A DNA stretch of 64,000 bases from Coprinus comatus. Taxonomy: Eukaryota > Basidiomycota > Agaricomycetes > Agaricales > Agaricaceae. Each line of letters begins with the position of its first letter. The stretch's first letter is position 1. The notes under the pieces are model-generated. The model had not been told where the DNA came from and searched no databases. It worked only from the letters and a program-made list of their open reading frames with translations. The DNA is taken from NCBI GenBank assembly GCA_034638255.1, contig JAWPGT010000016.1, forward strand, positions 310,001 to 374,000, in the 5' to 3' direction. The position numbers were made by a program, and so were the translations under genes. Below, piece by piece: positions 1 through 11,783 of the stretch.

Positions 1-1648
1 CAGAACTGGCCGTTCAGATGTTTTCCGTCTTGCACACGCAATGACAAGACATTTATCTGAAGTAGATACACACCATATCGGAAGTTACGCTGGTTTAGGA
101 TCAAGACATAATGTTTCACATTGGGGTGATGGTGCCAAAGAAGCTAGGGTTGGTGGTAGTTGGTTGAGAAGACCTTTTTATTATCTAACTGGTACGTCCG
201 ACCCACTCTCGCTCCATTAAAACTCTGATTTTTGTGAATATCAACATTGATAACATATTTTTGTGGGTACACAGCCGATGAATTGATGGGAGATCTTATG
301 GATACGACATTACAAGCAGATAAATCGATTATAACTTGGGAACCTTTAAGAAAAGTGTTGGGACCTCCTCCTGCTTCTGCAGGTCCCGGAAGAGTTCGAA
401 TTGGGCCGGATTGGACAGCTTTAGCTGGGAACTGGTTCACCAAATGGGAAAGAACGGTACGAAGCTTAGCTTCAATGCATATGTTTATCTCTATGTATGA
501 TTTACTGATATTCCTTTTAGATGGATGATGCATGGTTGCAACGATTGAAAACTGGAATGGTACGTCTTGATTTCTTTGATAAAAATTGATATTGTTATTG
601 TTGTTTCTTACTTTAAGCTCTTTTTAAGCGAGACATTGGGGGTTTCAAATTTGGCCTATTCACTGGATTCGCATCAGCGGTAGGATGGAATGATGAAACA
701 GCACATTTAATAGATATAGGTGGAGAAGGTCAAGATTCGTAAGCTCCCCTTTCACTTCCCATTTCCCTCATTCCTCTAATTCTCTTCCTAATATTAAAAG
801 GTATCATCTAACAATGTTGTTCGGAGGAGGAGAATTCCTAATGGAAGTTATGGATATTCAAAGTATAAGAGATGACGTACCTGAATTCGACGCTGCGTGG
901 TTGGACTTTTGTAGACTTTTCAATGGAACCAATGCAGAGTATGTCTCCACCCCCTTCTTCTCCTCTCTTAACAGGTAAATTTACACACAAACTCATTTGT
1001 GTATACAGAAAGATAGAAAGATATGGAAAATCATTCTCAAGTGGTGGTTTCCAACAAGTACGTCCAGCCATGTCCATGTATATCCGTGTCACGTACCAAA
1101 CACCCTATCATCATAATTTCATAACAGTTATACGCAAAACTCCAAGCATATGCAGGACAAAGACTCTCGCACCAACTCTAACTCAAGCAGCTTGGTCGAT
1201 TCTAAACTCAAATAAAACAGGGGTCTACCCCGATGCCGTTATAATTGGTGGCTCAAATGTTTTGAATCCTGTTTTCGAGGTACGCATTCTTTCTGAATGT
1301 TCTTTTTTTCAAAAATACTTGATGGAACATCTAAATTTTTAGATACCGAATTTGGCTACGAACGATGCTGCACATTTAAGTCTGGCAGAATATGCAGTTC
1401 TGGCCATTGCTCCGGACCTTGCTCCGAACTCGATCCTTGGTTCGACAACGAGGCTGGTTAACACAGTTGAATGTAGTAGTTGCCATGTCCACGTGGAAAT
1501 ACACGAGGATGAAAATGTAGACGATGAAGATGGGAAGACTATTGTTGGTGTGACTTCCACTGATGCCAAGGATCATGACAAGAAGTTGGAAGATGGTGGT
1601 TACAGCGAGGAGGAAGAGAAAAAATGGAAGAGATGGTTTTGCATGTAA
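1..1648 (+). CDS. PL26-like exo-rhamnogalacturonan lyase (PcRGLX/YetA-like), 5' partial
   Basis: The gene enters from the left edge, so its N-terminal domains are missing. Exons I can place are 1-191, 275-456, 521-559, 629-738 and one starting at 801, with more following; the last exon starts near 1342 and stops at 1648. The conceptual protein shows RLAHAMTRHLSEVDTHH, GLGSRHNVSHWGDGAKEAR and RRPFYYLTADE, then KFGLFTGFASAVGWNDE and NLATNDAAHLSLAEYAVLA. These are conserved in the C-terminal alpha/alpha toroid of PcRGLX/YetA-like proteins, the family of the Penicillium exo-rhamnogalacturonan lyase (PL26), which removes disaccharides from pectin rhamnogalacturonan I. The tail after about 1500 is acidic and species-specific. 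Substrate is inferred from family only; many fungal members are uncharacterised. Confidence 0.72.
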
Positions 1649-2059
1649 TGTGGAACATAATTCTTATCTGTAGTAACTAGTAAGCTTATTTCACGGAGCA
1701 TAAATTAGCCAATTCGTTCGTAGCAAGGCATTTGAGGTAAGTGCTTCTGTATTTAGGTAGACCACCACGGTTGTACAGTACAATGAGAAGATATAATGCA
1801 TGAAGTGAGGACGGAGTAAAGGAAACATCGCTGTAGGATTAGAAGTCATACCAGAGCAAATTTCAAGAGCTCTCATATGCGAAATGTTGTCGAAAAGGAT
1901 GGGAAGAGCCAAAGTATGATAGGGCAGTCTAACAAATGGAAACGCGACCTGGCGCCGAATACAATACCAACAAACTTAGAAATCAAAAATTATTGAATTA
2001 ATAGTACAATAAATAAAAGAATAAGGACAAAACCAATTATCAACCAAAGCAAAAGGTTT
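1649..2059. other. Intergenic stretch, no gene seen
   Basis: This is AT-rich sequence between the lyase stop and the first 189-bp element. The minus-strand open frame near 1691-1912 has no recognisable protein features and no intron context. I see nothing functional here beyond a probable 3' UTR. Confidence 0.4.
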
Positions 2060-2248
2060 TGAAAGGCGAGTTACTCGCTAGGGGTGCGAGGGCCCGGTGT
2101 TGTCACAACCTCAAGAGTACACCATTCATGAAGAATGGCGGAGCTTTACCGGTGAACATGGTGGTATAAAACTAAGGAGAAAATTTACACTGGTGTTGTA
2201 TTAAATGCCACTACCCGTTTCCCACACAGCCATGAGGCTGTCCCCACA
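2060..2248 (+). mobile_element. 189-bp TG...CA element (solo-LTR/TRIM-like), copy 1
   Basis: The element begins TGAAAGGCGAG and ends GTCCCCACA. It is flanked by the 4-bp direct repeat GTTT at 2056-2059 and 2249-2252. It is 189 bp long and differs from the copy at 19041-19229 at only four positions by eye. It holds an internal TATAAAA, as a U3 promoter would, and several short perfect hairpins. TG...CA ends plus a short target duplication suggest a solo LTR or a terminal repeat of a small non-autonomous retroelement. No internal retroelement sequence is attached. Confidence 0.72.
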
Positions 2249-3358
2249 GTTTAATAGGAGAACACTGGACCCAATACTTGTTGAAAAGTCAAATTGAAAA
2301 TGAACAACGCCTTGCGTACGCGTGAACCACTTTGCTCAGCGCTCAGTGTGATCATGTATGGGGGTCGCAAGATATGGGAAGAGAAAGAAATGTAGCAATG
2401 CTGTAGAGACAATCATGAAGGTTTCTATAGGCCCGAGATGCCCCTTTCCTCGTCCTTGTTTCGTCTGAGATCTAGTATGACCATTGAGGATGAGTACCAC
2501 ACATGGCGAGTTAACTTCAAAGTTGTGTCAATGCTCGTCTGGCATTGGTATGAGCCCCAGATATTCGATGGACATGTCCCAAGAAAGAACCACCTGCTAA
2601 GTTTGCTTAAAGAAGGGGAAGAAGGGGCCAAAAGATGATGCAGGATAGAAGATGGATGAGCAAAGAGGAAAAGACAGGGAAAAGGTTCGAATGGGAACCC
2701 GGTCGGCGGTCCGGAAGCTGATGGCAATAAAACTAAAGATACAATGTAACCCATGGTGCTTCAACTGCAGTGTTTTCTATCATGCAAGCAAGTAAAAGGC
2801 AACGAAGTGGATAGCCAAAGTTGCAGCAGAGAGGAAACACTTGAGATGATAGGGCTATATTTTAGGCCTCCTAGTAGGAGTCAGACCACACATCAAGTTC
2901 AATTTTTTTTTCGGCCTTGTATAAAGAAAAGATCCCTTTTGTTTGGAAAGGATAATCAGGCCTTGAAGAATAGGTAACTATCGTACACGACTATTGTGGC
3001 CATCGTGTGGTAAAATTAGAATATACATAATTGTGTTGTCACCTGTGGATCGTTAGTTCGCGTCTCCTATTCTCTCCTTTATATTGTTACTTGAAACTCC
3101 CTTCAATAGTCCTCCTATACCAGCACCGACACAACATTTATAACAATAACGGCTAGTACTGCGGAGCAACTAAGGTAGGATCACCATCAAATCATGCAGT
3201 GCTGTGTTTTGAACGCTCAGTAGCACCCCATGATCCATAGCACAGGAACAAACCGCGGAAACACATAAAAAGCTGTAGGTCTTACTAGATTATAATTACA
3301 TTCCCTTCTTGACCTTCTCTTTTCCAGAGCACCTGATCCATCGACTAATCATCGCGCA
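2249..3358. other. Intergenic region upstream of the F-box gene
   Basis: About 1.1 kb without a supported gene. The last 150 bases hold the probable promoter of the next gene: a TATA-like CATAAAAAG around 3264-3274 and a pyrimidine-rich segment before the ATG. Part of this promoter (about 3200-3325) is recognisably repeated at about 17885-18150, where no coding sequence follows. Short open frames at 2425-2754 and 2753-2977 have no support. Confidence 0.45.
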
Positions 3359-4975
3359 ATGTCTTCATCCTACGGAACATCCATACACACCTCTAATATT
3401 GGTGCTTTGTCCATTCTCTCTACTGAAGTTCTATGCGAGATTATTAAGAAATCTCATTGGAGATCAATATTAGCTATACGACAGGTACAAATTTTTATTA
3501 TTCAACTATGCCATTTTCTCATCCTACATCCACAGACATGTAAGACCTTTTCGTCGATTACTAGAGTGAGAGGACTATGGAAAGAGATGGTAGAACATCT
3601 CCTTCAACTACCATTTATATCCCCAATGGAAGAACCAATTCAGGATTACACCACGGAGGAACTGGAAATATGGGCCTTGACACGACTTAGAGCGCAGGCC
3701 TCTTGGTATTTGAGACCCCTAACCACTTTACCAGGTCGCAAAATCGTCAATCCGGATAAAAAATCCATACTCCGAACTATGATTATTCCTGGGGGTCGTT
3801 GGCTCCTTATTCTTAAAGATGAAGAAATCAACTACTGGGATCTTGACTCACCTGAGAATAAACCCTCTCTGCTATTACGTTTTCCATTTCAAACGACTCA
3901 GTCAACGGTATGGGGCATATGGATTGATGACTCGGAGCCAGAACAGACTCGTCGATTGACTTTCCGTCTGGCTGTAACAAACTGCTGTTCACGAGGTAAT
4001 TCAAGTAAGTAACAATGAGTCTGAGATGCTTTCAAAATTCCTAATCGGAGATTCACCTAAATTAGTTGTGCCACAATATCACCAAGGCTATATATACCAG
4101 ATAGCACTCGCCGGTCACGGTTCAAATGCCCGATTGAAACAGATCGGAGACACTCCTCTTGTGACTCTTTCTGTACCTGCAATGTCCACCAATCCCCCTG
4201 TGATCGCCATGGATAAGAGTTTCTGTGTTATTGCGAGGGTGCCATCCATGATCGCGGCTATTCGAGATACTAAGAGTTGGCTGCATGTCTACTCAATCTA
4301 CCCTATTGCTACTAGTACTAGTCTTGTTGGTAAACCCGGGGGTATCCATGCGCAGTGGGTTGGAGTTAGTACAAAGGATTTTCTGGTAAGTGTGCGACCA
4401 GCTGATGAATATTTACTTACTTAGAGAAGATTGCAGCAAGATTTATTCCTGCTTCGGACTCACTTATCTTAATAACTGACACCGCTCAAGTTGATATCTA
4501 CAATTTTGCACTGATCAAACAAACTTCAAGTTCGGAAGTTATCATTGGACCGCTTCGTCGAATATCCCTTGATCGATGCTATCTGCAGGTTTTTAATCCG
4601 ATATATATAAATCAGACGACCCAGTTTATGTTCTTCAACCTCATAGATAAAGAAGCTACTGTGGTGTCCATCCCTGATAACCTGGAAATGATGCAATCTA
4701 CACCCAATACTATTTGGAAGCTCTCTAGGATGCCCAGTGATGCTAATGTTTGGGGTATGGGGTGTTGGGTGAGGTATATTCAATCACTTACCACCAAGGA
4801 GAAAGATTCCAATGTACTTCGGAATTTGCCAGATCTACAACAAGACTCAATAAGACTACTAGAAGAGAATCGGAAAATCTTACGCGCTTGTAGTGTGAGC
4901 GAGGAAGTAGGTCGTTGTGCTATCACAGACGTTGTTTTCGACAGCACATCAGGAAAACGGAATGCGTCCAATTAA
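3359..4975 (+). CDS. F-box family protein (Agaricomycete type), possibly frameshifted
   Basis: The start ATG at 3359 opens an N-terminus with the F-box-like LSTEVLCEIIKKSHWRSILAIRQ, then after an intron TCKTFSSITRVRGLWKEMVE and the family signature EEPIQDYTTEELE. The pattern (LP.E...I....L......R..CK...) is a short F-box, normally used to recruit a substrate-binding domain to SCF ubiquitin ligase. A second intron lies at about 4386-4428 and another near 4590-4620. At about 3976-4025 the frame changes. Either a 46-nt GT-AG intron is removed there, or the copy carries a +1 frameshift, because the skipped sequence reads like coding. The C-terminus (GRCAITDVVFDSTSGK) is family-like but ends abruptly. 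A broken homologue lies at 12590-13010. Confidence 0.6.
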
Positions 4976-5420
4976 TCAGGAATGTAGATGACATTATGTC
5001 AATGATAGCCGAATTTAACAATTTGTTGTAGAAAGTTCTTGAAATGTGATAATAAATAGATCGAAGAACTCTAGAAAGTGGTCCTATCCCGTACTGCTAG
5101 GTATACGTTGATCAAGATTCTAATCTCACTGAGGGCTCCCACTGTGCCACCTTCGGGAGTGTAATTACTAATTATAAGCACTGAGCAGGCAATCATTAAT
5201 CATCATTGTAATTTTTGGGATCTAAGAGCCCAAGAGTCCGTTACAGTCACAGACGCTAACATGCTTTTCTTCTTCAAGCATAATTCAGAGATAAAATAAT
5301 TCTAGTGACCTATCGCTATAACTTCTCCAAATTTTGTGAATATTCACGTTTTATCATATGATTACCTAATTCTAATTTCGTCATCGCAGACAGCTCCTTG
5401 CTTTCCGCCTTACCATCAAC
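4976..5420. other. Intergenic region, probable promoter of the SMYD gene
   Basis: 445 bases between two plus-strand genes. It should contain the 3' end of the F-box transcript and the promoter of the methyltransferase gene. I see no RNA gene and no clear TATA box close to the next ATG. Confidence 0.4.
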
Positions 5421-8060
5421 ATGGCCTCATTGACGAACCTCAAATCAAAACGAGCGCAAAAATCCACGTCGTTCATTGTCAACTCGAATGACAATGGCAA
5501 CAATGAGATACAAATGGACGAGCCCGAGACTACGTTAGTCGATTCCGAAATTTCCTCAGAATTACCTGAACAACTTGAACCGTCGTCGGTTACTTTTACT
5601 CCTGGACAGAAGACTCGGAACATAGATGTTTCTTCAACGTCAATAAAGTTGAAAGATGTTGATTTACTCTACCCTTCACTTCCTAATACTCTCCAAATAC
5701 GTGATGCTGGTTCACGTGGAAGAGGTGTTTGGACTACGACTCCAAAACGGATGGGTAAGTCTTTCCTTCTTAAGATATGAAATCATTATAGACGTGCCTA
5801 ACATGAGTTTCATTAGGTGAAATCATATACGCAGAAACACCATCAGTAGCAGCTTTATCAACTCGACACCTCGCCACACATTGTTCAGCATGTTTTCAGG
5901 AATCAAAAACGGAATCATCATCACCATTGAAACGTTGTCCTTCATGTCGACTAATATATTATTGTGATTCGGTAAGTCTATTTTTCGCCTTGGTAGATCG
6001 ATTAATAAATAATACATATAAATGTAGGAATGTCAAACTAGGGATTGGCCTTCGCATAAACGTGAATGTCCGGCGTTGCAGAAATGGATTGCGGCAGCAC
6101 CTGCCACTATGACTACCACTACTACGGAGGCTTTTGATGATTTGAGTACGAATGCTGGTTCTGGTCCTCTCATAGCTAGTGATGCGATTCGTGTTCTTGG
6201 GAGGTTGCTATGGAAGAGGCAAAGAAAAGGAATAGATAATATTTGGGTGAGTTTTTCATGTTTTGAACCTATTTTTGCATTGGTCTTAAAAATGGAATCA
6301 TAGGCTAAACAAATAGATGCTATGCAATCCCGTATGTTTCTCCTTATTTTCCATTCCCATCTCGTGTTTACTTAAGTGCTTACTGTAGATCGTGCAACTA
6401 TTTCGAATAACGAACAATCTTCAGAATTACACACCCATATGGTTCATGCTCTCGTTCGTTACGTCGGAATAGAATCTGCTAATGACTTGATGGGATATGG
6501 TATCTCATCTATTGGTGCATTGGTCGATTTGGTATCTCGCGTGCGTTTTTACAACCTCTTTTTGAGTTGTGTTTATATTCCAACTGATGATATTGTTTAG
6601 TTCACGACGAATGCGTTTGCTGTTACAACACCATCTTTAACTCCAATCGGTGCTTGTATTGCACCTACTGTTGCACTTTTTAATCATTCTTGTGAACCAA
6701 ATGCTGTTTTGGTTTTTCCTCGTACAGGTACTCCTCAAAGTTCGAAAAGGGAACAACCGTTACATCAAGTTATCGCTATTAAGAATATTGAACCTGATGA
6801 AGAGGTGAGTTACATGCGCCTTTGTTACTCACACGAATTTTAATTTTAATTGTATAGGTTGTGATATCATATGTTGATACGACTTTATCTTATATTCGAA
6901 GACAAAAAGCGCTGAAAGAAACGTATCATTTCATTTGTGAATGTTCTCTTTGTACCAAAATCAAAACTCGTCAAAACCAAAACCAAAACCAAACATATGT
7001 GGATCCTAGAGAAGGAATGTATTGTCCTAAGAAATGTGGTGGAGTTTGTTGGTTACCTACTGAAGGTATGTTCTCAATTTGGCGCGTTGCCATTTTTACT
7101 GATTGGTTGATTTTTTAGAAAGTGAAAATGAACTTACAAGATGTATAAAATGTAAAGCTATCGTGAAGGATACGGATGTTGTGTTAGATGCAGTTAGGAT
7201 AGGACAAGAAGGTTTGGATAAAGCGGATCGAGTTCAATTTACCGGTATGTCTTAATTCTATTCTAGACTTCAAAGAAACTGAATGATATTATTTATAAGA
7301 CCCACAAAAAGCGATTCAACTTACTTCGAATTTAATCCCCATTCTAAGTTCCGCTGGATTACTTCCTTCGTCACATCCATTACTTGGGTTATCGAGGTTA
7401 CATACAACACTCCTCATCACTTATCTACAATCCCCTTTTGACAACTCCAACAACAATAACAATAACAATGACGATACGATCGAAATCGACTCTCCTCAAA
7501 TTCAAGACCATTATCATCAGTCAAAACCAGAAACTCTTACTACTAACATCAAAATGCAAGACGCACAAGAAAAGTTGGATGAAACTATACGTTCTGCAAG
7601 TAGAACTTGTAGTGCTTTGAATCAAGTTTTAAGTTATGGGCATCCTGTTCGTGGAATTGCGATGGCGGAATTAGGCAAATTGCTTAGTGTGGATGAACCA
7701 TTACCGAAACATATTGTTGATGCAAATCCAAATTCAGATTCAAATTCAAATTCAAATCCTTCGCATACTTCGACTACAGCACAATCAGAATCATCATTTC
7801 CACCTCAACATCAAATTCCCAAATTGGCCGGTACTTTCCAATACCCACCTTCAGGACCTCAAAGATTAAAACTTGCTTATGAAACTTTGGTTAGAGCTAG
7901 AGGAGAATTGTTAGTTGGATTTGGAGGTGGTAAGAATGAAGGTGGTGAGGTTGGATTGGAGATTAGGAAATTGATTGTTGATGTTGAGAGGGAATTTGAG
8001 GTTTGGAAGGATGGTATTAAAAAGGCTATGAATGTTCAGTCTATGAAGAAAAACAAGTAG
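5421..8060 (+). CDS. SMYD-type (MYND + SET domain) lysine methyltransferase
   Basis: A gene of about ten exons. After a disordered acidic N-terminus, the first SET segment reads DAGSRGRGVWTTT...GEIIYAE. It is split by a MYND zinc finger (CSACF...CPSCRLIYYCDS/ECQTRDWPSHKREC) at about 5900-6070. The SET core follows: GACIAPTVALFNHSCEPNAV, then NIEPDEEVVISY, then a post-SET cysteine cluster (CECSLC, CPKKCGGVC) at about 6930-7040. The order SET-MYND-SET-post-SET-helical C-terminus is that of SMYD proteins, which methylate lysine on histones and other proteins using S-adenosylmethionine. The NHSCEPN motif forms part of the cofactor site and is intact. The C-terminal region (7320-8060) carries Asn-rich and Asn-Ser repeats within the predicted helical domain, an unusual low-complexity insertion. 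The true substrate cannot be read from sequence. Confidence 0.85.
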
Positions 8061-8608
8061 GTGATGAAGAAGTATGTAATGAAGAAGATGCTGGAACTCA
8101 CATATTTATCTCGGTTGATACGCAAATGACAAGCTGGCGTAATCTATCAAAGATTGTAAATGGTTATGCGTGAACCTTTTATCCTACATACGTATAAATT
8201 GCTCGGGTTTGTTATTCTATGTAGGTTAGAATGGGGAAGTAGGATGCATTTTCGAAGTCCGACATCGTACCTCCTGTCGAAATACTATACGAAACTTCAT
8301 AATAGATACTGTATTATTTATAGAAAACACAGTCGTTCAGAGACACGTTGTGAGTGTCGTAGAACTATAGTCTGTCAACAACTTTCCAGTCTTGATTGTC
8401 ATGTGCGACTGGCGAGTTTATCGGCACAAGAAATAGCAATGATGTACAATATTGGAGTGGCAGTTTTATGTTTCGTTAGTATATGCAACTTAGGATATCA
8501 CGAATGAATTAGTAGATACTTGAACTGTAGGTATCTAGGACAAAAGAACCATATAAAAACAAAAAAAGGATGAACAACCACTGAGGGCAAGACAGAGAAA
8601 GAAAAAGC
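8061..8608. other. Convergent intergenic region
   Basis: The SMYD gene ends at 8060 and the MOB gene ends on the opposite strand at 8609, so this stretch should hold both 3' UTRs. An open frame at 8160-8507 has no family features and is not supported as a gene. Confidence 0.4.
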
Positions 8609-10481
8609 CTATTGCTTCTGTTCACCAATATCACTCTCAACATCATCCTGTTTATCTGTTTCCTTCTCGACCACAGCTTCGGCTTTGGGTTGTTCGTCGT
8701 TTGATTCAGCTGTGACGTCATCCTCTGGGATCTCTGCGGTCGCTTTTGCAACTTCTGCGGATATGTTGACTTTGGAAGCATTTTCTTCCGATTTATCTTC
8801 ACTTTCAGGCTCATGTTCAGGCTCAGGCTTGACATCGACAGTCTGCTCATCTGTGTCTTCAATGTCTTTTGTAGTTGACGCTTCTGGTGTATCGATTATC
8901 TGTTCATCTTCCTTTGGACTCTCCTCTACCTCCTCAGTCTTTGTTATTGTTGTCGTCGTCGTCTCTTCTTTGCCTTCTTCCTCTTTTTCCGCCTCATCCT
9001 CATCCCCCTCCTCTTCTTCTTCATCTTCTTCTTCTTCATCCTCTTTTTCGTTCGCTTTTTGTTCAGCTTCAAGCTTTTCACGTTGCTCTTTTTCAGCACT
9101 TTCTCTAGCTTTCGCTTGACTTTCTCTTTCTTCACTTTCTTGCTTCTCTCTTTCAAGTTGTCTTTCTTTCTCCTCTCTTTCTCTTTCTTTTTCTCTTTCT
9201 CTTTCTCTTTCCGCCTCACGCTCTTTTTCTCTCTCATTTTCCTCTTTCTCCTCTCTTTCCTTCTCAGCTTCACCCTCTCTTTGTTCTTGTTGTTCACGCT
9301 CCTTTAGTTCTCTCTCTTCTTGTTCAGCTTTAGCAGCAGCAGCAGCAGCAGCAGCTTTGGCCAAATCATCAACAACAGTAGATACTTCACTATGAACCAT
9401 CGTATCAGTTCTATTCCTTCCAATCTTTCTAGGACTCTCTTGAATTTCTTGTGATGTATTAGGCTGAGATTCTTGAGATTGGGATTGTTGTAACGAAGGT
9501 TGTTGTTGCTGGGTAGAGTATGGTTGGAATCGAGGCTTTGGGTATAATCCAGGCTGCTGAGTAGATGGTTGTTGTTGTGCTGTTGTTGTTGAGCTCTATG
9601 ATCAAAGGAAGTACCCAATTTTGCTTCTCTTAAACCTATACTTTCTCCTCTACCTCCTTCATCATTTCCATCTTCATCTTCACCTTCGTCATCATGTGAA
9701 GGGATGACTAAGAATTCATTTGGTACGAGTTCGAATTTACTAGTTAGAGCTAGGAAACGAGCGTATAGTGACGATTCTGCTTCCGCTTGTTCAAAAGCTT
9801 CACGATGATGAAAGTATGCATGTGCGAAGATTCTTCCTAGTCGTCTTGCTAAGGAAGAGAAATGACGATGTGATGACGCGGGTATTTGAAGTCTATACAT
9901 TCCATTGTTAACATCACAAATATCTAATAGGAAGTAAACACATACCTTGAAGGAAATGCTTTTGGAGAGTTGAGAAGAGCTGTTGCACTGTCAAGGGTAT
10001 GGAGAATATAGTCGATTGCACAACATTGTTCCATTGCACCTTCATTCCCATGAGCAACACAAAGATAAAGCCATTCGCCAGCCTTCATTTCTGGACAAGA
10101 AGAACGTGAACACTCTTGTTGAAGAGTAGTTATCAGTGGATGAGACAAGTCCTGAGCCAGTCTTCGTAATTGTTCGTATATCCAACACGCTTCATCAACA
10201 CTTATCTCCTTATCCTCTCCTCCCTCTCCTTCCTTCTTCTCTTCTCCACTATCCTTCTTCTCCTTCTCCTTCTCCTTCTCTTTATCTTTATCTTTTCCAC
10301 CAGGTAAAGACGTGATAGTCTCTACATCATGAACATCCAACCTAATCAACAATGAGATATACTCCTGTAATTGAAACGCGCTGTCTAAAGATGAAAGTGC
10401 AGGAAGTGTCTTGACTGGATAGAATGTTGAAATCCTAGATCCACGTGTAGGTCTTTGAATTATAGGTTCAGCAGTAGTCAT
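8609..10481 (-). CDS. MOB/phocein family protein with long acidic, E/K/R-rich tail
   Basis: I choose the ATG at 10481 (MTTAEPIIQRPTRGSR) because the upstream in-frame ATG at 10535 lies before a TATATATA stretch. The Mob1/phocein fold is clear: CPEMKAGEWLYLCVAHG, CCAIDYILHTLDSATALL, then after an intron near 9945-9900 LQIPASSHRHFSSLARRLGR and AHAYFHHREAFEQAE. MOB proteins bind NDR/LATS kinases, or in the phocein/MOB4 branch the STRIPAK complex; the non-canonical zinc-site wording suggests the MOB4-like branch, but this is an inference. The frame changes near 9590; a 35-nt GT-AG intron restores a Gln-rich linker (AQQQPSTQQPG) leading into about 260 residues of Glu/Lys/Arg and Glu/Asp repeats with a poly-Ala run. 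That tail is far longer than usual MOB proteins of about 220 residues. Confidence 0.8.
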
Positions 10482-10592
10482 CTTCAACCTCGTTATATAT
10501 AAGTCGTTGGTTGGTGGTCGTGTGTATCCTTCCAATAAAAGTAATACACAACAATAAATTCACTATTTGATTACATAATAAACAATGGTGAT

Positions 10593-11639
10593 CTATTTTT
10601 GGGAACGGGTGTTTCCTGCGGGTGCCTCTTCGACAGGAATGTCAGCTCCTTGTTCTACACTCCCAGATTCTTCAGGACCTGTAGAATCATTCATCGTGAC
10701 TTCTTCAACTACATTTGATACGGCTGATTCTTCGACAGGTTTATCTTTATCTACGTCATTATCTTTCTTGCCACGAGTTGAACGACGATTACCAGTTGTT
10801 GAAGCTGTAGTTTTGGCGCGTGCTCTACCTCTACCTCTACCACGACCACGACCTGTTGGCTTTGAATTCTCGGTTGTAATTGAAGTGGTTTTGTGTTCGG
10901 AATCGAGTTTTGGTTTCTTGGTCTCTGGTTCTTTGACCTCAGAGTCGTCCTGTTTGTCTTTGTCACTACCTTCTTTCACTACCTGTTCTTTGGATTCACC
11001 CTCATCTTCTTCACCATCTACCATCTGATCACACGATTTTACACTTGAAGAAGCGTCTTTACTTTCCTCTGATTTACCCGAATTTCCACCTTCACTTGGT
11101 AAAGGTCTCTTATCACCAACCTTCAGTTCCTTCTTTCCTTTATCCTCTTCTCCTCCTCCTTCATCATAATCTCCCTTCATCCTCAAATCCTTAATCTCCT
11201 CCTCCTCCTTTAACTCATCATCTTTCTTCTCATCATCCTTCTCATTCTCATCAACTTTCGTCAACTCACTCATCTTCTTAACAACATCCTGACCAAAACC
11301 TTCTTCTCCTTTCCTATCAACTTTAACAGCAGGATTCTTCTCATCTCCTTTCCTAGTAATCGTATTCCCTTTTTTGGTTTGGATTTGGAGTTTGGAGTTG
11401 GGTTCGGTTTGGATTTTGGTTACGATGCCTTTTGGATGACCTGTACTACCATAATTCCATTGAACTTGATAGTTTATTGTTTTTTTAATAAAAAAAAAAA
11501 AAAGTGTTGATGAACCGTTGATTCGAAAGGAATAATGGGAAATCGGATTTATGAAGAGGAGAAACGGGTTATGTATGAGTAATTAATTAGTGTTGGAAAT
11601 GTTACCTTTATCACCCTCTGAAATTTCTTTATCTGACAT
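10593..11639 (-). CDS. Hva1_TUDOR domain protein with charged disordered tail
   Basis: A short first exon starts at ATG 11639-11637 (MSDKEISEGDK). The intron 11605-11465 (141 bp, containing a long A/T run) splices to VQWNYGSTGHPKGIV near 11464. Joined, the N-terminus reads EGDKVQWNYGSTGHPKGIV...ITRKGDEKNPAVKVDRK, the pattern of the Hva1_TUDOR domain (small Tudor-like barrel, GDKV.W...G...G.V). The remainder, about 220 residues, is acidic then carries a Gly-Arg repeat (GRGRGRGRGRARAK), features of nucleic-acid-binding disordered tails. The function of the family is not established. It is separated from the MOB gene by 111 bp and read in the same direction. Confidence 0.72.
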
Positions 11640-11761
11640 CTTTTTTTCTTTCCTAGCGACTTTTTTTTGATGATGTATTGACGAAGAGATTGTTTAGAGA
11701 ACTGGGGGAAAATGTGTTTTTTGTTGACGAAGAGGTAGGTGTTTGGAGAACTGGAAATTGC

Positions 11762-11783
11762 GGGGGGGGGGGGGGTGGGGGGG
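11762..11783 (+). repeat. Long G tract (G14-T-G7)
   Basis: A run of 14 G, one T and 7 G lies about 120 bp upstream of the Hva1_TUDOR start. On the strand of that gene it is a C tract. It could form a G-quadruplex on the plus strand or be an assembly-sensitive homopolymer. Confidence 0.9.

Noticed and set aside
2060..2248. Idea that the 189-bp element is a snRNA, SRP RNA or tRNA-derived SINE.
   Set aside because: No match to conserved snRNA or SRP motifs that I could see, and no A/B box pair or A-rich tail; the target duplications fit a TG...CA element better.
8944..9297. Long overlapping open frames on both strands in the MOB tail region.
   Set aside because: They are frame shadows of a Glu/Arg/Lys repeat; only the frame continuous with the MOB protein has sensible context.
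10585..11028. Plus-strand open frame opposite the Hva1_TUDOR gene.
   Set aside because: It is the antisense of the charged tail; splicing and domain evidence support the minus strand.
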